Shown here: in pieces, positions 1-6,022 of the stretch
Position numbering within the stretch: position 1 is the stretch's first letter
How the letters are laid out: each line of letters starts with the position of its first letter
Assembly: GCA_950073955.1 (NCBI GenBank)
Contig: CATMRH010000068.1
Span: forward strand, 1 to 6,293
DNA length: 6,293 nt
Direction: 5' to 3'
Source of the DNA: an uncultured archaeon
GTDB taxonomy: Archaea; Thermoproteota; Nitrososphaeria; Nitrososphaerales; Nitrosopumilaceae
Made by a program: the position numbers and the translations under genes
Notes under the pieces: model-generated
What the model saw: the letters and a program-made list of their open reading frames with translations, nothing else
Database searches by the model: none
Told to the model about the DNA's origin: nothing

Positions 1-958
1 AACCCATATCACGATAATATTCGCCCATTGTAATTCCAGTATAGATACTTGCTTCACGGGCAGCTACTGGCATGTTACTAGTATTAGCAACTAGAATAGT
101 TCGTTCCATAAGAGGTCGTTTTGATTTTGGATCTATTAATTTAGGAAATTCGGTGAGAACTTCACACATTTCATTTCCTCTTTCTCCACAACCAATATAC
201 ACAATTATTTCACTGTCAGCCCATTTTGCAAGCTGTTGTTGAGTTACTGTTTTTCCACTTCCAAAAGGACCAGGAATTGCAGCAGTTCCACCTTTAGCAA
301 TTGGGAAAAATGTATCAATAACTCGCTGGCCTGTAATCAATGGTTCTTCAGGAGGAAGTTTTTTCAAAACTGGTCTTGGTATTCTAACTGTCCACCAACT
401 AGATAATCCAATATCGATTGTCTTACCGTTTTTTAAAGTTGCAACATTATCGTTAACAGTAAATTGTCCTTCAGAAATGTCTACAAGTTCTCCAGAAACA
501 TTAGGTGGAATCATAATTTTATGTTTGATCAGCGGAGTTTCCTGAACCTCACCAATGATTTCACCAGGTGCAACTTGATCTCCTTTCTTCTTAACTGGAA
601 CAAAATCCCATTTTTTCTTTTGATCTAGAGCAGGAATAATTTTTCCTCTGCTGATAAAGTCTCCACTTTGCTCTCTTAATACATCCAAAGGTCTTTGAAT
701 GCCATCATAAATTGACTTTAGTAATCCAGGTCCAAGCTGCACAGAAAGGGGTCTGTTTGTATTTACTATTTTTTCTCCAGGTCTTAGACCAGTAGTATCC
801 TCATAAACTTGAATTTGGGCTGAATCCCCTTCTAAACGAATGATTTCTCCTACAAGACCCATTTCACCAATACGAACAACATCAAACATTTGTGCACCTC
901 CAAGACCTTTACCAACCACAACAGGCCCAGAAATTCTTGAAACTAAAGCATCTGTCAT
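1..958 (-). CDS. atpA: A-type ATP synthase catalytic subunit A, N-terminal part (cut by window edge)
   Basis: Catalytic subunit of the membrane-attached A1 headpiece; A and B alternate in a hexamer and A hydrolyses or makes ATP. Only residues 1-319 of a family usually near 590 residues are present; the rest lies beyond position 1. Visible are an N-terminal beta-barrel (about 1-75, starting MTDALVSRISGPVVVGKGLG), the A-type-specific insert rich in Pro/Gly/Lys (about 115-190), and the nucleotide-binding domain with Walker A GPFGSGKT at 230-237. Beyond it come GCGERGNEM and SNMPVAAREASIYTGIT, both characteristic of the catalytic subunit. No intein is visible in this part. The ATG at 956-958 lies 7 nt after the atpF stop, preceded by GATGATGAT, which resembles only weakly the archaeal SD core GGTGAT. 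Last visible gene of the operon; atpB and atpD would be expected downstream. Confidence 0.97.
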   Translation of the reverse strand, partial: MTDALVSRISGPVVVGKGLGGAQMFDVVRIGEMGLVGEIIRLEGDSAQIQVYEDTTGLRPGEKIVNTNRPLSVQLGPGLLKSIYDGIQRPLDVLREQSGDFISRGKIIPALDQKKKWDFVPVKKKGDQVAPGEIIGEVQETPLIKHKIMIPPNVSGELVDISEGQFTVNDNVATLKNGKTIDIGLSSWWTVRIPRPVLKKLPPEEPLITGQRVIDTFFPIAKGGTAAIPGPFGSGKTVTQQQLAKWADSEIIVYIGCGERGNEMCEVLTEFPKLIDPKSKRPLMERTILVANTSNMPVAAREASIYTGITMGEYYRDMG

Positions 959-965
959 ATCATCA

Positions 966-1322
966 TCAACTTGTCTCGATATTTATTCCCAGCACGCGTT
1001 TTGCCAATGCAGCTATTGATTCTTTGTCTTCTTCGGTAGTTTCTTTTAGAGATGGTAAAAATAATATTAATGGCTCAATTGAACCCTCAATTTCTGACAG
1101 AAACTTGGAGGGAATTTTAGATCGTACTGAATCACTTGCAATAATTAAACCAAATTCTCCAGAGGAATATAGTTCTTGAATTTTTTTACTTGCTTCTTCA
1201 TCATTTACAATAAATGTGTCATCGATTCCAATTAGACGATAGCCAATTGCAAGCTCACGTTCACCTACAATTGCCAATCTGCCTGTTGCATTGGTTTTTT
1301 GTTTTGATATTTGTTCACTCAA
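966..1322 (-). CDS. atpF: A-type ATP synthase subunit F
   Basis: Small central-stalk subunit that, in the known family, binds subunit D inside the A3B3 head and moves with rotation. The product is 118 residues, slightly longer than the usual 100-110. The family start is visible as LAIVGERELAIGYRLIGID (residues 16-34), preceded by about 15 extra residues. The GLIIASDSVRSKIP stretch (about 79-92) matches the Rossmann-like fold's second half. The start is TTG at 1320-1322, overlapping the atpC TGA as TTGA. AAGGAG lies 11 nt upstream, a slightly long SD spacing. A second TTG at codon 16 would give a more typical N-terminus but has no SD. I favour the upstream TTG because of the overlap with atpC. 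Followed after 7 nt by atpA. Confidence 0.93.
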   Translation of the reverse strand: MSEQISKQKTNATGRLAIVGERELAIGYRLIGIDDTFIVNDEEASKKIQELYSSGEFGLIIASDSVRSKIPSKFLSEIEGSIEPLILFLPSLKETTEEDKESIAALAKRVLGINIETS

Positions 1323-2383
1323 GTTAGTAACAGCTCCTTAATCTTATCAGTTGGAAGATTGTATCGTTTTCCATATGAAATTCTTTTAAGATTTTCATGT
1401 TCATATTCAGCACGAATAATGAAATAGAAAATAGTACCAATAGAAAGTGCAATATTTTTCAATTTCTTTGTATATGTAGTATTAATTAATTTTGAAATAG
1501 CTATTTCAAAATTAATTAAGCTTTTTGAAGTCTTATACTGTTCTAGTGACTCGCTTAGTTTGAAAAATGGTTCTACTCGTCCTATAATTTCAGTAACATC
1601 TTTAACTTCATAAATGTCAAGTAATTCCTTTGATGGTATTCGTCCTCCCTCAACAAGATGTCTCGCTAGCATTTCTTTTTCAATATTAGATTCTTTTGCC
1701 TTTAGAAGGTTTAGAATATTTTTCTTATCTATCTCAGCACGAAATAATTCTCTAATAGGACCTTCATCACCTTGAAAGAATTTTAATGACTCAAGTAACT
1801 TTTGATAATAGGATTCATGTAGAGCAGACATCATTGGTCCAAGATCACCTGTCTTTTGGAATTCATCTATGTATTTCATCAATACCACGCCATAGTCATA
1901 TTTTGTAAGTTTGTTTACAACACCTCCGACGTCCGGTTCTGAAAGTATAATCTTAATTTCATCATGTGAAATGTTACCAGCCGCAATTCCTGCAGGTACA
2001 TTACGACTAGAAACTAACAATGACTCAGTTTCTGTGATTGTCCTACCCATCATTTTAGAAGAAAGGATTAGCTCAATGTTAAAGAGATCCCACTTGGCCA
2101 AATAAGCCCGAACAACATTTTTGCCACTAAATGGTGCTGATTCTAAAATAATTTTATTAATTTCAACTAAATGTCGGTTAAGTGCTACTTCTAAAAGTTC
2201 TGTACCTTGATAGACTGAAGCATATTTTTTAATCTCTTGTCCATACCAAGTTGACTCTAAAAGCTTGATCATTTCAGTTACATCGGTTGCCTTTAGAAGG
2301 CTCTCCAAAAATGCAGGTTTAAGAAAACTCATTGATATTGACTGCAATCTACCAAAAGAAGATGAATATGGTGAAGTCCCCAT
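1319..2383 (-). CDS. atpC: A-type ATP synthase subunit C (V-ATPase subunit d homologue)
   Basis: Funnel-shaped adaptor that in the family couples the central stalk D/F to the membrane c-ring; cytoplasmic and all-helical. It has 354 residues, typical of the family. The N-terminal YSSSFGRLQSISMSFLK and ATDVTEMIKLLESTWYG resemble the first helical repeat. The conserved C-terminal helix shows as FIIRAEYEHENLKRISYGK (about 323-341), matching the family pattern of aromatic-hydrophobic-(K/R)A-E-E-x-NLR-I. The ATG at 2381-2383 shares one base with the atpE TAA (TAATG), and the stop overlaps the atpF start by 4 nt, which suggests coupled translation. Codons 289-301 carry a perfect 38-bp palindrome (1482-1519) yet stay in frame and fit the expected helix, so the gene looks functional. 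Confidence 0.93.
   Translation of the reverse strand: MGTSPYSSSFGRLQSISMSFLKPAFLESLLKATDVTEMIKLLESTWYGQEIKKYASVYQGTELLEVALNRHLVEINKIILESAPFSGKNVVRAYLAKWDLFNIELILSSKMMGRTITETESLLVSSRNVPAGIAAGNISHDEIKIILSEPDVGGVVNKLTKYDYGVVLMKYIDEFQKTGDLGPMMSALHESYYQKLLESLKFFQGDEGPIRELFRAEIDKKNILNLLKAKESNIEKEMLARHLVEGGRIPSKELLDIYEVKDVTEIIGRVEPFFKLSESLEQYKTSKSLINFEIAISKLINTTYTKKLKNIALSIGTIFYFIIRAEYEHENLKRISYGKRYNLPTDKIKELLLT
1482..1519. repeat. Perfect 38-bp palindrome inside atpC
   Basis: Centred between 1500 and 1501 (GAAATAG|CTATTTC at the core), the two 19-base arms are exact reverse complements with no spacer; pairing breaks at 1481/1520. It is 34 A/T out of 38. In the atpC mRNA it could form a hairpin of up to about 17 bp with a 4-nt loop. 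On the DNA level it could extrude as a cruciform. It encodes residues 289-301 of subunit C and gives the peptide LIN at both ends. Its function is unknown; a mutation product is as likely as a signal. Confidence 0.9.
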
Positions 2384-2940
2384 TACAGTATCTTCTCCAA
2401 AATTGTAGTTTTAATTTCATCTTCATGGGTTCGCAGCAATTCTTCAAATGTAAGATCTAGTTCCTTTGTACCATCATTGTTTTCAGCTATTAATCCACCT
2501 AAGATTTGAATTGAGGAACCAATAGTAATATCCTGACCGCTAAAAACAGCCTTATCTTCATCCCTACAATGGATTACTGGATTGTCACCCAGTGTATTTT
2601 TTGCAGTTTCAGCCATTTTCTGTAATTTCTTTTTATATTCTGAAGTTTTTACATAGTTTCCAAGTTCTTGTTTTATCTTATCAAATGTTGAATCTAGGTT
2701 TTTGTTGATTGCGTCAAACAAGATCTTCTTTGCTTCTAACTTTCCAGCTTCAACTATTCTAGATGCTTCTTTCTCAGATTTTATTTTTGCTTCCTTCGAA
2801 TAATGTTCTTGAAGTTCTTTGATGGCTGTATTTTTTTTTATTCCAGCTGCTGATTTTTTATCATCTAATTCTTTGTCAAGATCTGAGATTTCTTTTTTTT
2901 TCCTGTTTTCTATTTCATCTAGGAAGATATCTATGCTCAT
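2383..2940 (-). CDS. atpE: A-type ATP synthase subunit E (peripheral stalk)
   Basis: Subunit of the EH peripheral stalk that holds the A1 head against rotation. With the chosen start it has 185 residues, normal for the family. Residues 1 to about 110 are strongly charged and Lys/Glu-rich, as expected for the long helix or coiled coil. The C-terminal globular part has VIHCRDEDK (122-130), ILGGLIAENNDG (146-157) and the signature DLTFEELLR (162-170). I chose the ATG at 2938-2940, 10 nt after the atpK stop. An in-frame TTG at 2962-2964 would add 8 residues and overlap atpK by 14 nt, and gives a less family-like start. The stop overlaps the atpC ATG by one base. Codons 14-16 and 34-37 lie on two runs of nine A. 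Confidence 0.92.
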   Translation of the reverse strand: MSIDIFLDEIENRKKKEISDLDKELDDKKSAAGIKKNTAIKELQEHYSKEAKIKSEKEASRIVEAGKLEAKKILFDAINKNLDSTFDKIKQELGNYVKTSEYKKKLQKMAETAKNTLGDNPVIHCRDEDKAVFSGQDITIGSSIQILGGLIAENNDGTKELDLTFEELLRTHEDEIKTTILEKIL

Positions 2941-2950
2941 AGTACTTGTC

Positions 2951-3289
2951 CTAGAGTATATCAAGCAATAAGATAATTCCTAAAACGAAGCCAATGATCC
3001 AAAGTGTTTCTGGAATTACAAAGAAAAACAGTACTTGACCAAACTTCTCAGGTTTTTCTGCAATAATTCCCATACCAGCAGCACCTATTCCCTGTTGTGC
3101 ATTTCCAGTACCTATCAGACCACCAGCTATTGCAATGGCAGCAGCTATAGCCAACATAGGTTTTGCCAAATCTGAACCACCTGATGAGCTTTCTTCTGCA
3201 GCAAATGCTGAAGGTGAAACGAATAACAAAAGTGACAAAATTACACCGAAAGATATACTAAGAAAAGAAAATTTTCTTTTAAATGGCAT
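2951..3289 (-). CDS. atpK: A-type ATP synthase proteolipid subunit K (rotor c subunit) with signal-like N-terminus
   Basis: Forms the ion-translocating rotor ring in the membrane. It is 112 residues from the ATG at 3287-3289. Residues 1-30 look like a signal peptide: basic KRK, a hydrophobic core ending in SPSAFA, then AEESSSGG. The mature part is one hairpin: TM1 about 41-62 (LAIAAAIAIAGGLIGTG), a polar loop with NAQQGIGAAGMG, and TM2 about 86-112 with the carboxylate E94 in IPETLW, expected to bind the transported H+ or Na+. An in-frame GTG at 3299-3301 would add four residues. The ATG is preferred because a TATA-like box centred near 3315 predicts transcription starting at about 3289, giving a leaderless message. 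First gene of the operon; atpE follows after 10 nt. Confidence 0.94.
   Translation of the reverse strand: MPFKRKFSFLSISFGVILSLLLFVSPSAFAAEESSSGGSDLAKPMLAIAAAIAIAGGLIGTGNAQQGIGAAGMGIIAEKPEKFGQVLFFFVIPETLWIIGFVLGIILLLDIL
3263..3280. repeat. 18-bp AT-rich palindrome at the 5' end of atpK
   Basis: AAAAGAAAATTTTCTTTT reads the same on both strands (9-base arms, no spacer). It encodes KRKFSF of the subunit K signal peptide. Because it is low-complexity and the Lys/Phe codons explain it, its significance is doubtful. It could form a weak hairpin about 10 nt into a leaderless message. Confidence 0.6.
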
Positions 3290-3306
3290 GCATATGATCA
3301 CATTGT

Positions 3307-3321
3307 TTTATAATATAAAAA
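3307..3321 (-). promoter_or_regulatory. TATA-type promoter of the ATP synthase operon
   Basis: On the minus strand the sequence reads TTTTTATATTATAAA, close to the archaeal TATA box. Its centre (about 3315) lies about 26 nt before A3289 of the atpK ATG, the usual archaeal TATA-to-start distance, so the transcript probably begins at or very near the start codon. No SD-like sequence precedes that ATG. The 101-bp gap is shared with the divergent pepF promoter. Confidence 0.55.
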
Positions 3322-3357
3322 CATGTTAGAGGTTGGTGCAGGTGTACTAAGATAAAG

Positions 3358-3370
3358 TTTGTATAATTTA
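3358..3370 (+). promoter_or_regulatory. Possible TATA box of pepF
   Basis: TTTGTATAATTTA lies about 40 nt upstream of the pepF ATG at 3403. Counting about 26 nt from its centre predicts a start near 3390 and a leader of about 12 nt without a clear SD. This is a weak call based on AT-rich sequence and spacing only. Confidence 0.35.
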
Positions 3371-3402
3371 CAAAAAGCAGGATAAGATAATCACACATAA
3401 AG

Positions 3403-5199
3403 ATGTACAAAAAGCATGAATATCAAATGACAGAAATTCAACTTGGAAGATGGGATCTTTCAGAATTAACGAAGAACCCAAAGGGTCCAGCATTTCAAAA
3501 ACAAATTCAGAAATTAGAAAAGCAAGCAAGAAAATTTGAAAGAATAAAATCTAAATTAGATCCCAAAATGTCTTCCAAAAAATTCATGGGCATTATACAG
3601 CAAGTTGAAGAAATGTCTGAAAAGATGAGTAAGATTGGAGGATATGCATCACTGTCATATTCTTCAGATACCCAATCAGATGAAGCAACATCCCTGATGA
3701 CTCAGATGTCAAAATTAGGTTCTGAGATCTCTAACAAGATTTTATTTTTTGATTTATGGTGGAAAACTAAAGTAGACAAAAAAAATGCAAAAAGACTCAT
3801 GAAAGATGCGGGAGAACTCACAGAATATTTGTCACACAAAAGACTATTTGCAAAATATGCTCTTAGTGAGCCTGAAGAGAGAATTATCAACACATTAGAT
3901 GTTACAGGCATATCCGCACTTGTAAAACTGTATGACAAGATAACTAATGCCTATGAATACAAAATGAAAATAGGAAATAAAACTCAAACAATGACAAGAG
4001 AAGAACTCACAAACTACGTTCGAAGTACAAATCCAAAGATACGTGAGACTGCCTACAAAACTATTCTTACAAAATATACTGAAAACAAAGGAGTGATAGG
4101 CGAGATATATCAAAATATTGTTCTTAATTGGAGAGATGAAGGCATCGAAATAAGAGGATACAAAACTCCAATATCAATGAGAAACATTGGAAATGATGTT
4201 GATGATAAAACTATAGAATCTCTTCTTTCTGTTTGTAAAAAAAATTCTTCGGTTTTTCAAAAGTTTTTTGTTCAAAAAGCAAAGATGCTAAAAATGAAAA
4301 AGTTGAGAAGATATGATTTGTATGCCCCGGCGGCAGCTAACATTAAGGAAAAAAATTACACATACAAGAAATCTGTAAAACTAGTTTTTGAGTCACTTGG
4401 AAAGTTTAGTGAAACACTAGAAGAATTTGCAAGAAAAGTCTTTAATGAGAACCACATTGATTCGTCTGTAAGACAAGGAAAAAGAGATGGTGCATTTTGC
4501 AGTACTCTTTCACCAAAAATAACACCATATGTACTTGTAAACTTTACAGGAAAGTCTAGAGATGTTTTTACTTTAGCTCATGAATTGGGTCATGCAGTGC
4601 ACAGTCAAGCAGCACAAGATAGATCAATTCTTGTTCAAGACGCTCCGTTGCCTTTAGCTGAGACAGCATCTACTTTTTCAGAGTTGCTATTATATGATAA
4701 TTTATCCGATAAGATTTCTGATGATGAAAAAAAGATTGTGTTATCGGAAAAAATTGATGATTTGTATGCAACAATTCTAAGACAATCATTTTTCACAATC
4801 TTTGAAGTTGATGCTCATAAGCAAATTGGAAAAGGAACAACAGTGGATGAGATTTCAAAGACATATCTACAAAATCTAAAAGAACAATTTGGGAATTCAG
4901 TAAGTCTTTCAGAAGACTTTGCAATAGAGTGGAGTTGTATTCCTCACTTTTATCATACACCATTTTACTGCTATGCATACTCTTTTGGAAACTTGCTTGC
5001 ATTGTCCCTATTTCAGAGATATAAAAAAGAGGGAAAAGACTTTGTTCCGTCATACATCAACATTCTTGCTGCAGGAGGTTCAAAGAAACCAGAGAGACTC
5101 CTCTTAGAATATGGATTTGATATTAGGTCTCCAAAGTTTTGGCAACAAGGCTTTGATTATGTTAATGAACAAGTTAAAGCACTATCATCACTAAACTAG
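3403..5199 (+). CDS. pepF: Oligoendopeptidase F, peptidase family M3 (zinc metallopeptidase)
   Basis: Cytoplasmic zinc peptidase expected to cut short peptides of roughly 6-20 residues, a peptide-recycling role. The 598-residue length is typical of the PepF/M3 group. Residues 1 to about 200 are helical and charged, as in the oligoendopeptidase F N-terminal domain. The catalytic core has RQGKRDGAFCS upstream of the active site. The zinc motif HELGH is at 393-397 (catalytic E394), and E420 in AETASTFSE is the likely third zinc ligand. HFYHTPFYCYAYSFG at 515-529 matches the family's substrate-binding His/Tyr region. All key residues are present, and there is no signal peptide. The start could instead be the ATG at codon 9 (3427), giving MTEIQLGRWDLS. 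It is divergent from the ATP synthase operon and ends before a T-run, apparently monocistronic. Confidence 0.94.
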   Translation: MYKKHEYQMTEIQLGRWDLSELTKNPKGPAFQKQIQKLEKQARKFERIKSKLDPKMSSKKFMGIIQQVEEMSEKMSKIGGYASLSYSSDTQSDEATSLMTQMSKLGSEISNKILFFDLWWKTKVDKKNAKRLMKDAGELTEYLSHKRLFAKYALSEPEERIINTLDVTGISALVKLYDKITNAYEYKMKIGNKTQTMTREELTNYVRSTNPKIRETAYKTILTKYTENKGVIGEIYQNIVLNWRDEGIEIRGYKTPISMRNIGNDVDDKTIESLLSVCKKNSSVFQKFFVQKAKMLKMKKLRRYDLYAPAAANIKEKNYTYKKSVKLVFESLGKFSETLEEFARKVFNENHIDSSVRQGKRDGAFCSTLSPKITPYVLVNFTGKSRDVFTLAHELGHAVHSQAAQDRSILVQDAPLPLAETASTFSELLLYDNLSDKISDDEKKIVLSEKIDDLYATILRQSFFTIFEVDAHKQIGKGTTVDEISKTYLQNLKEQFGNSVSLSEDFAIEWSCIPHFYHTPFYCYAYSFGNLLALSLFQRYKKEGKDFVPSYINILAAGGSKKPERLLLEYGFDIRSPKFWQQGFDYVNEQVKALSSLN

Positions 5200-5200
5200 A

Positions 5201-5206
5201 TTTTTT
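5201..5206 (+). terminator. Oligo-T terminator after pepF
   Basis: A run of six T begins 1 nt after the pepF TAG. Archaeal polymerase commonly ends on such T-rich stretches without a hairpin. The call is by position and composition only. Confidence 0.4.
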
Positions 5207-5212
5207 AATAAT

Positions 5213-5285
5213 GGGGCTGACAGTCCAACGCATGGACTGCCAGCTTGTTCCCCGAACGGTTTGAATTCGATGTCATAAACCACCC
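5213..5285 (-). ncRNA. GC-rich structured element, candidate small RNA or 3'-UTR structure
   Basis: This 73-nt block is about 55% GC in an AT-rich window and lies between two convergent genes. On the minus strand GCTGGCAGTCCA (5244-5233) and TGGACTGTCAGC (5227-5216) form a 12-bp stem with loop TGCGT. One pair is G-U on this strand but would be an A-C mismatch on the plus strand, which points to minus-strand transcription. GGG (5252-5250) can pair with CCC (5215-5213) below a 5-nt bulge AACAA. A second, weaker stem GGTTT/AAACC spans 5281-5258. It starts about 30 nt past the stop of the five-helix membrane protein, so it may be part of that mRNA's 3' end. No C/D, H/ACA, SRP, RNase P or tRNA pattern fits, and the family is not recognised. 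Confidence 0.45.
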
Positions 5286-5313
5286 AAGAATAATCTGATT
5301 TAAACGTTTGAAA

Positions 5314-5886
5314 TTATTTCAAGTCCAATTTTTTTGGTTTAATCTTTCTGATTGTACCAGCCAGAATACCAATTGTAATTCCTAACTGATAAAGAAAATA
5401 CAAGAGTACCTCAAATGAACTAGGGGTAAGATCTGTGAATCGACTCAGACCAGTTAGAAGTAGTATAAGAGCGCTAAAAATAAAGACAAATGCTTTTGAT
5501 ATACCATGAATATTTGTGTATTTTAAAAGAACAAAAGTCATCACAGTAACAGAGATAGCTAGTACGGTTAGAAATCCAGTATTCATTCCAAAAATCAAAA
5601 AGATGGAAGAGGTGACTTCACTTGCACTACCTACTGATAAATTTGAGAGATCAATTTTTTCAGGAGAAGAAAAACGTGGAACGCTCAAAATAGCATTTGC
5701 CAAAAATATGATAAACAAAGTAATCGATACTGTCTTAACACGATTTTGAAGACGTGGAAATTTCACAAGAATGGCTCGCCCTAGAATGATTCCTTGAAAT
5801 ATGCCAATACCAAAAGCGCTCAAAACGGCAATTAATTGAATTATTGGATCTTGAAGAATATCAACAAGAAGTGGAATTAGAGCCAT
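5314..5886 (-). CDS. Unidentified integral membrane protein, about five transmembrane helices
   Basis: I do not recognise the family. The 190-residue product has hydrophobic segments at roughly 17-40 (AVLSAFGIGIFQGIILGRAI), 50-70, 93-121, 130-148 and 158-181. It ends in a basic tail, RKIKPKKLDLK, consistent with the positive-inside rule for a cytoplasmic C-terminus. A polar loop of about 20 residues with SPEKIDLSNLSVGSASE lies between helices 2 and 3. No catalytic, metal-binding or transporter motif is visible. The start is ATG at 5884-5886, with no convincing SD upstream. It is convergent with pepF and divergent from the flavoprotein gene, so it is probably transcribed alone. A sensor, scaffold or small transporter are all possible; nothing favours one. 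Confidence 0.75.
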   Translation of the reverse strand: MALIPLLVDILQDPIIQLIAVLSAFGIGIFQGIILGRAILVKFPRLQNRVKTVSITLFIIFLANAILSVPRFSSPEKIDLSNLSVGSASEVTSSIFLIFGMNTGFLTVLAISVTVMTFVLLKYTNIHGISKAFVFIFSALILLLTGLSRFTDLTPSSFEVLLYFLYQLGITIGILAGTIRKIKPKKLDLK

Positions 5887-5915
5887 TACTAACTAGATTT
5901 TTGCATAAAAGAGAA

Positions 5916-5927
5916 TATTAGCTAATA
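5916..5927. promoter_or_regulatory. 12-bp palindrome between divergent promoters, possible operator
   Basis: TATTAGCTAATA is a perfect palindrome about 30 nt upstream of the membrane protein start and about 95 nt upstream of the flavoprotein start. Its position in a 136-bp divergent promoter region would suit a dimeric regulator, but AT-rich palindromes of this size can arise by chance. Confidence 0.3.
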
Positions 5928-5984
5928 GATAATGCATTTTCGTAAAAAAAACAAAAAAAGTTCATCTATTCGCATACAGAAATA

Positions 5985-6000
5985 GTACAAAATTTACTTA
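5985..6000 (+). promoter_or_regulatory. Possible promoter of the flavoprotein gene
   Basis: The AT-rich segment containing AAAATTTACTTA is centred about 26-28 nt before the ATG at 6023, the expected distance for a leaderless archaeal transcript. The match to a TATA box is poor, and no SD precedes the ATG. Confidence 0.3.
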
Positions 6001-6022
6001 GTTGTTTTTTTTAAAACAGAAT

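Noticed and set aside
892..1179. Plus-strand open frame of 95 codons opposite atpF and atpA
   Set aside because: It is antisense to two strongly supported ATP synthase genes and has no family resemblance.
2941..2964. Upstream TTG start for atpE
   Set aside because: It would overlap atpK by 14 nt and adds residues not expected for subunit E; the ATG at 2940 fits better.
3290..3301. GTG start for atpK four codons upstream
   Set aside because: It would lie upstream of the transcription start predicted from the TATA box, and the ATG gives a normal signal-peptide start.
3702..4113. Minus-strand open frames inside pepF
   Set aside because: They are antisense shadows of a clear M3 peptidase with an intact zinc site.
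5211..5264. Tiny plus-strand reading frame starting MGLTVQRMDCQ
   Set aside because: It has only 17 codons, no ribosome site and no recognisable family, and it lies entirely on the hairpin element.
5250..5285. tRNA T-arm-like GGTTTGAATTC, possible tRNA or permuted tRNA
   Set aside because: The flanking stem has a mismatch and a G-U at the normally conserved closing pair, and no acceptor or anticodon arms can be fitted on either strand.
5897..5937. TGCAT and ATGCA flanking the 12-bp palindrome as a larger inverted repeat
   Set aside because: The two copies are at unequal distances from the centre and only five bases match.
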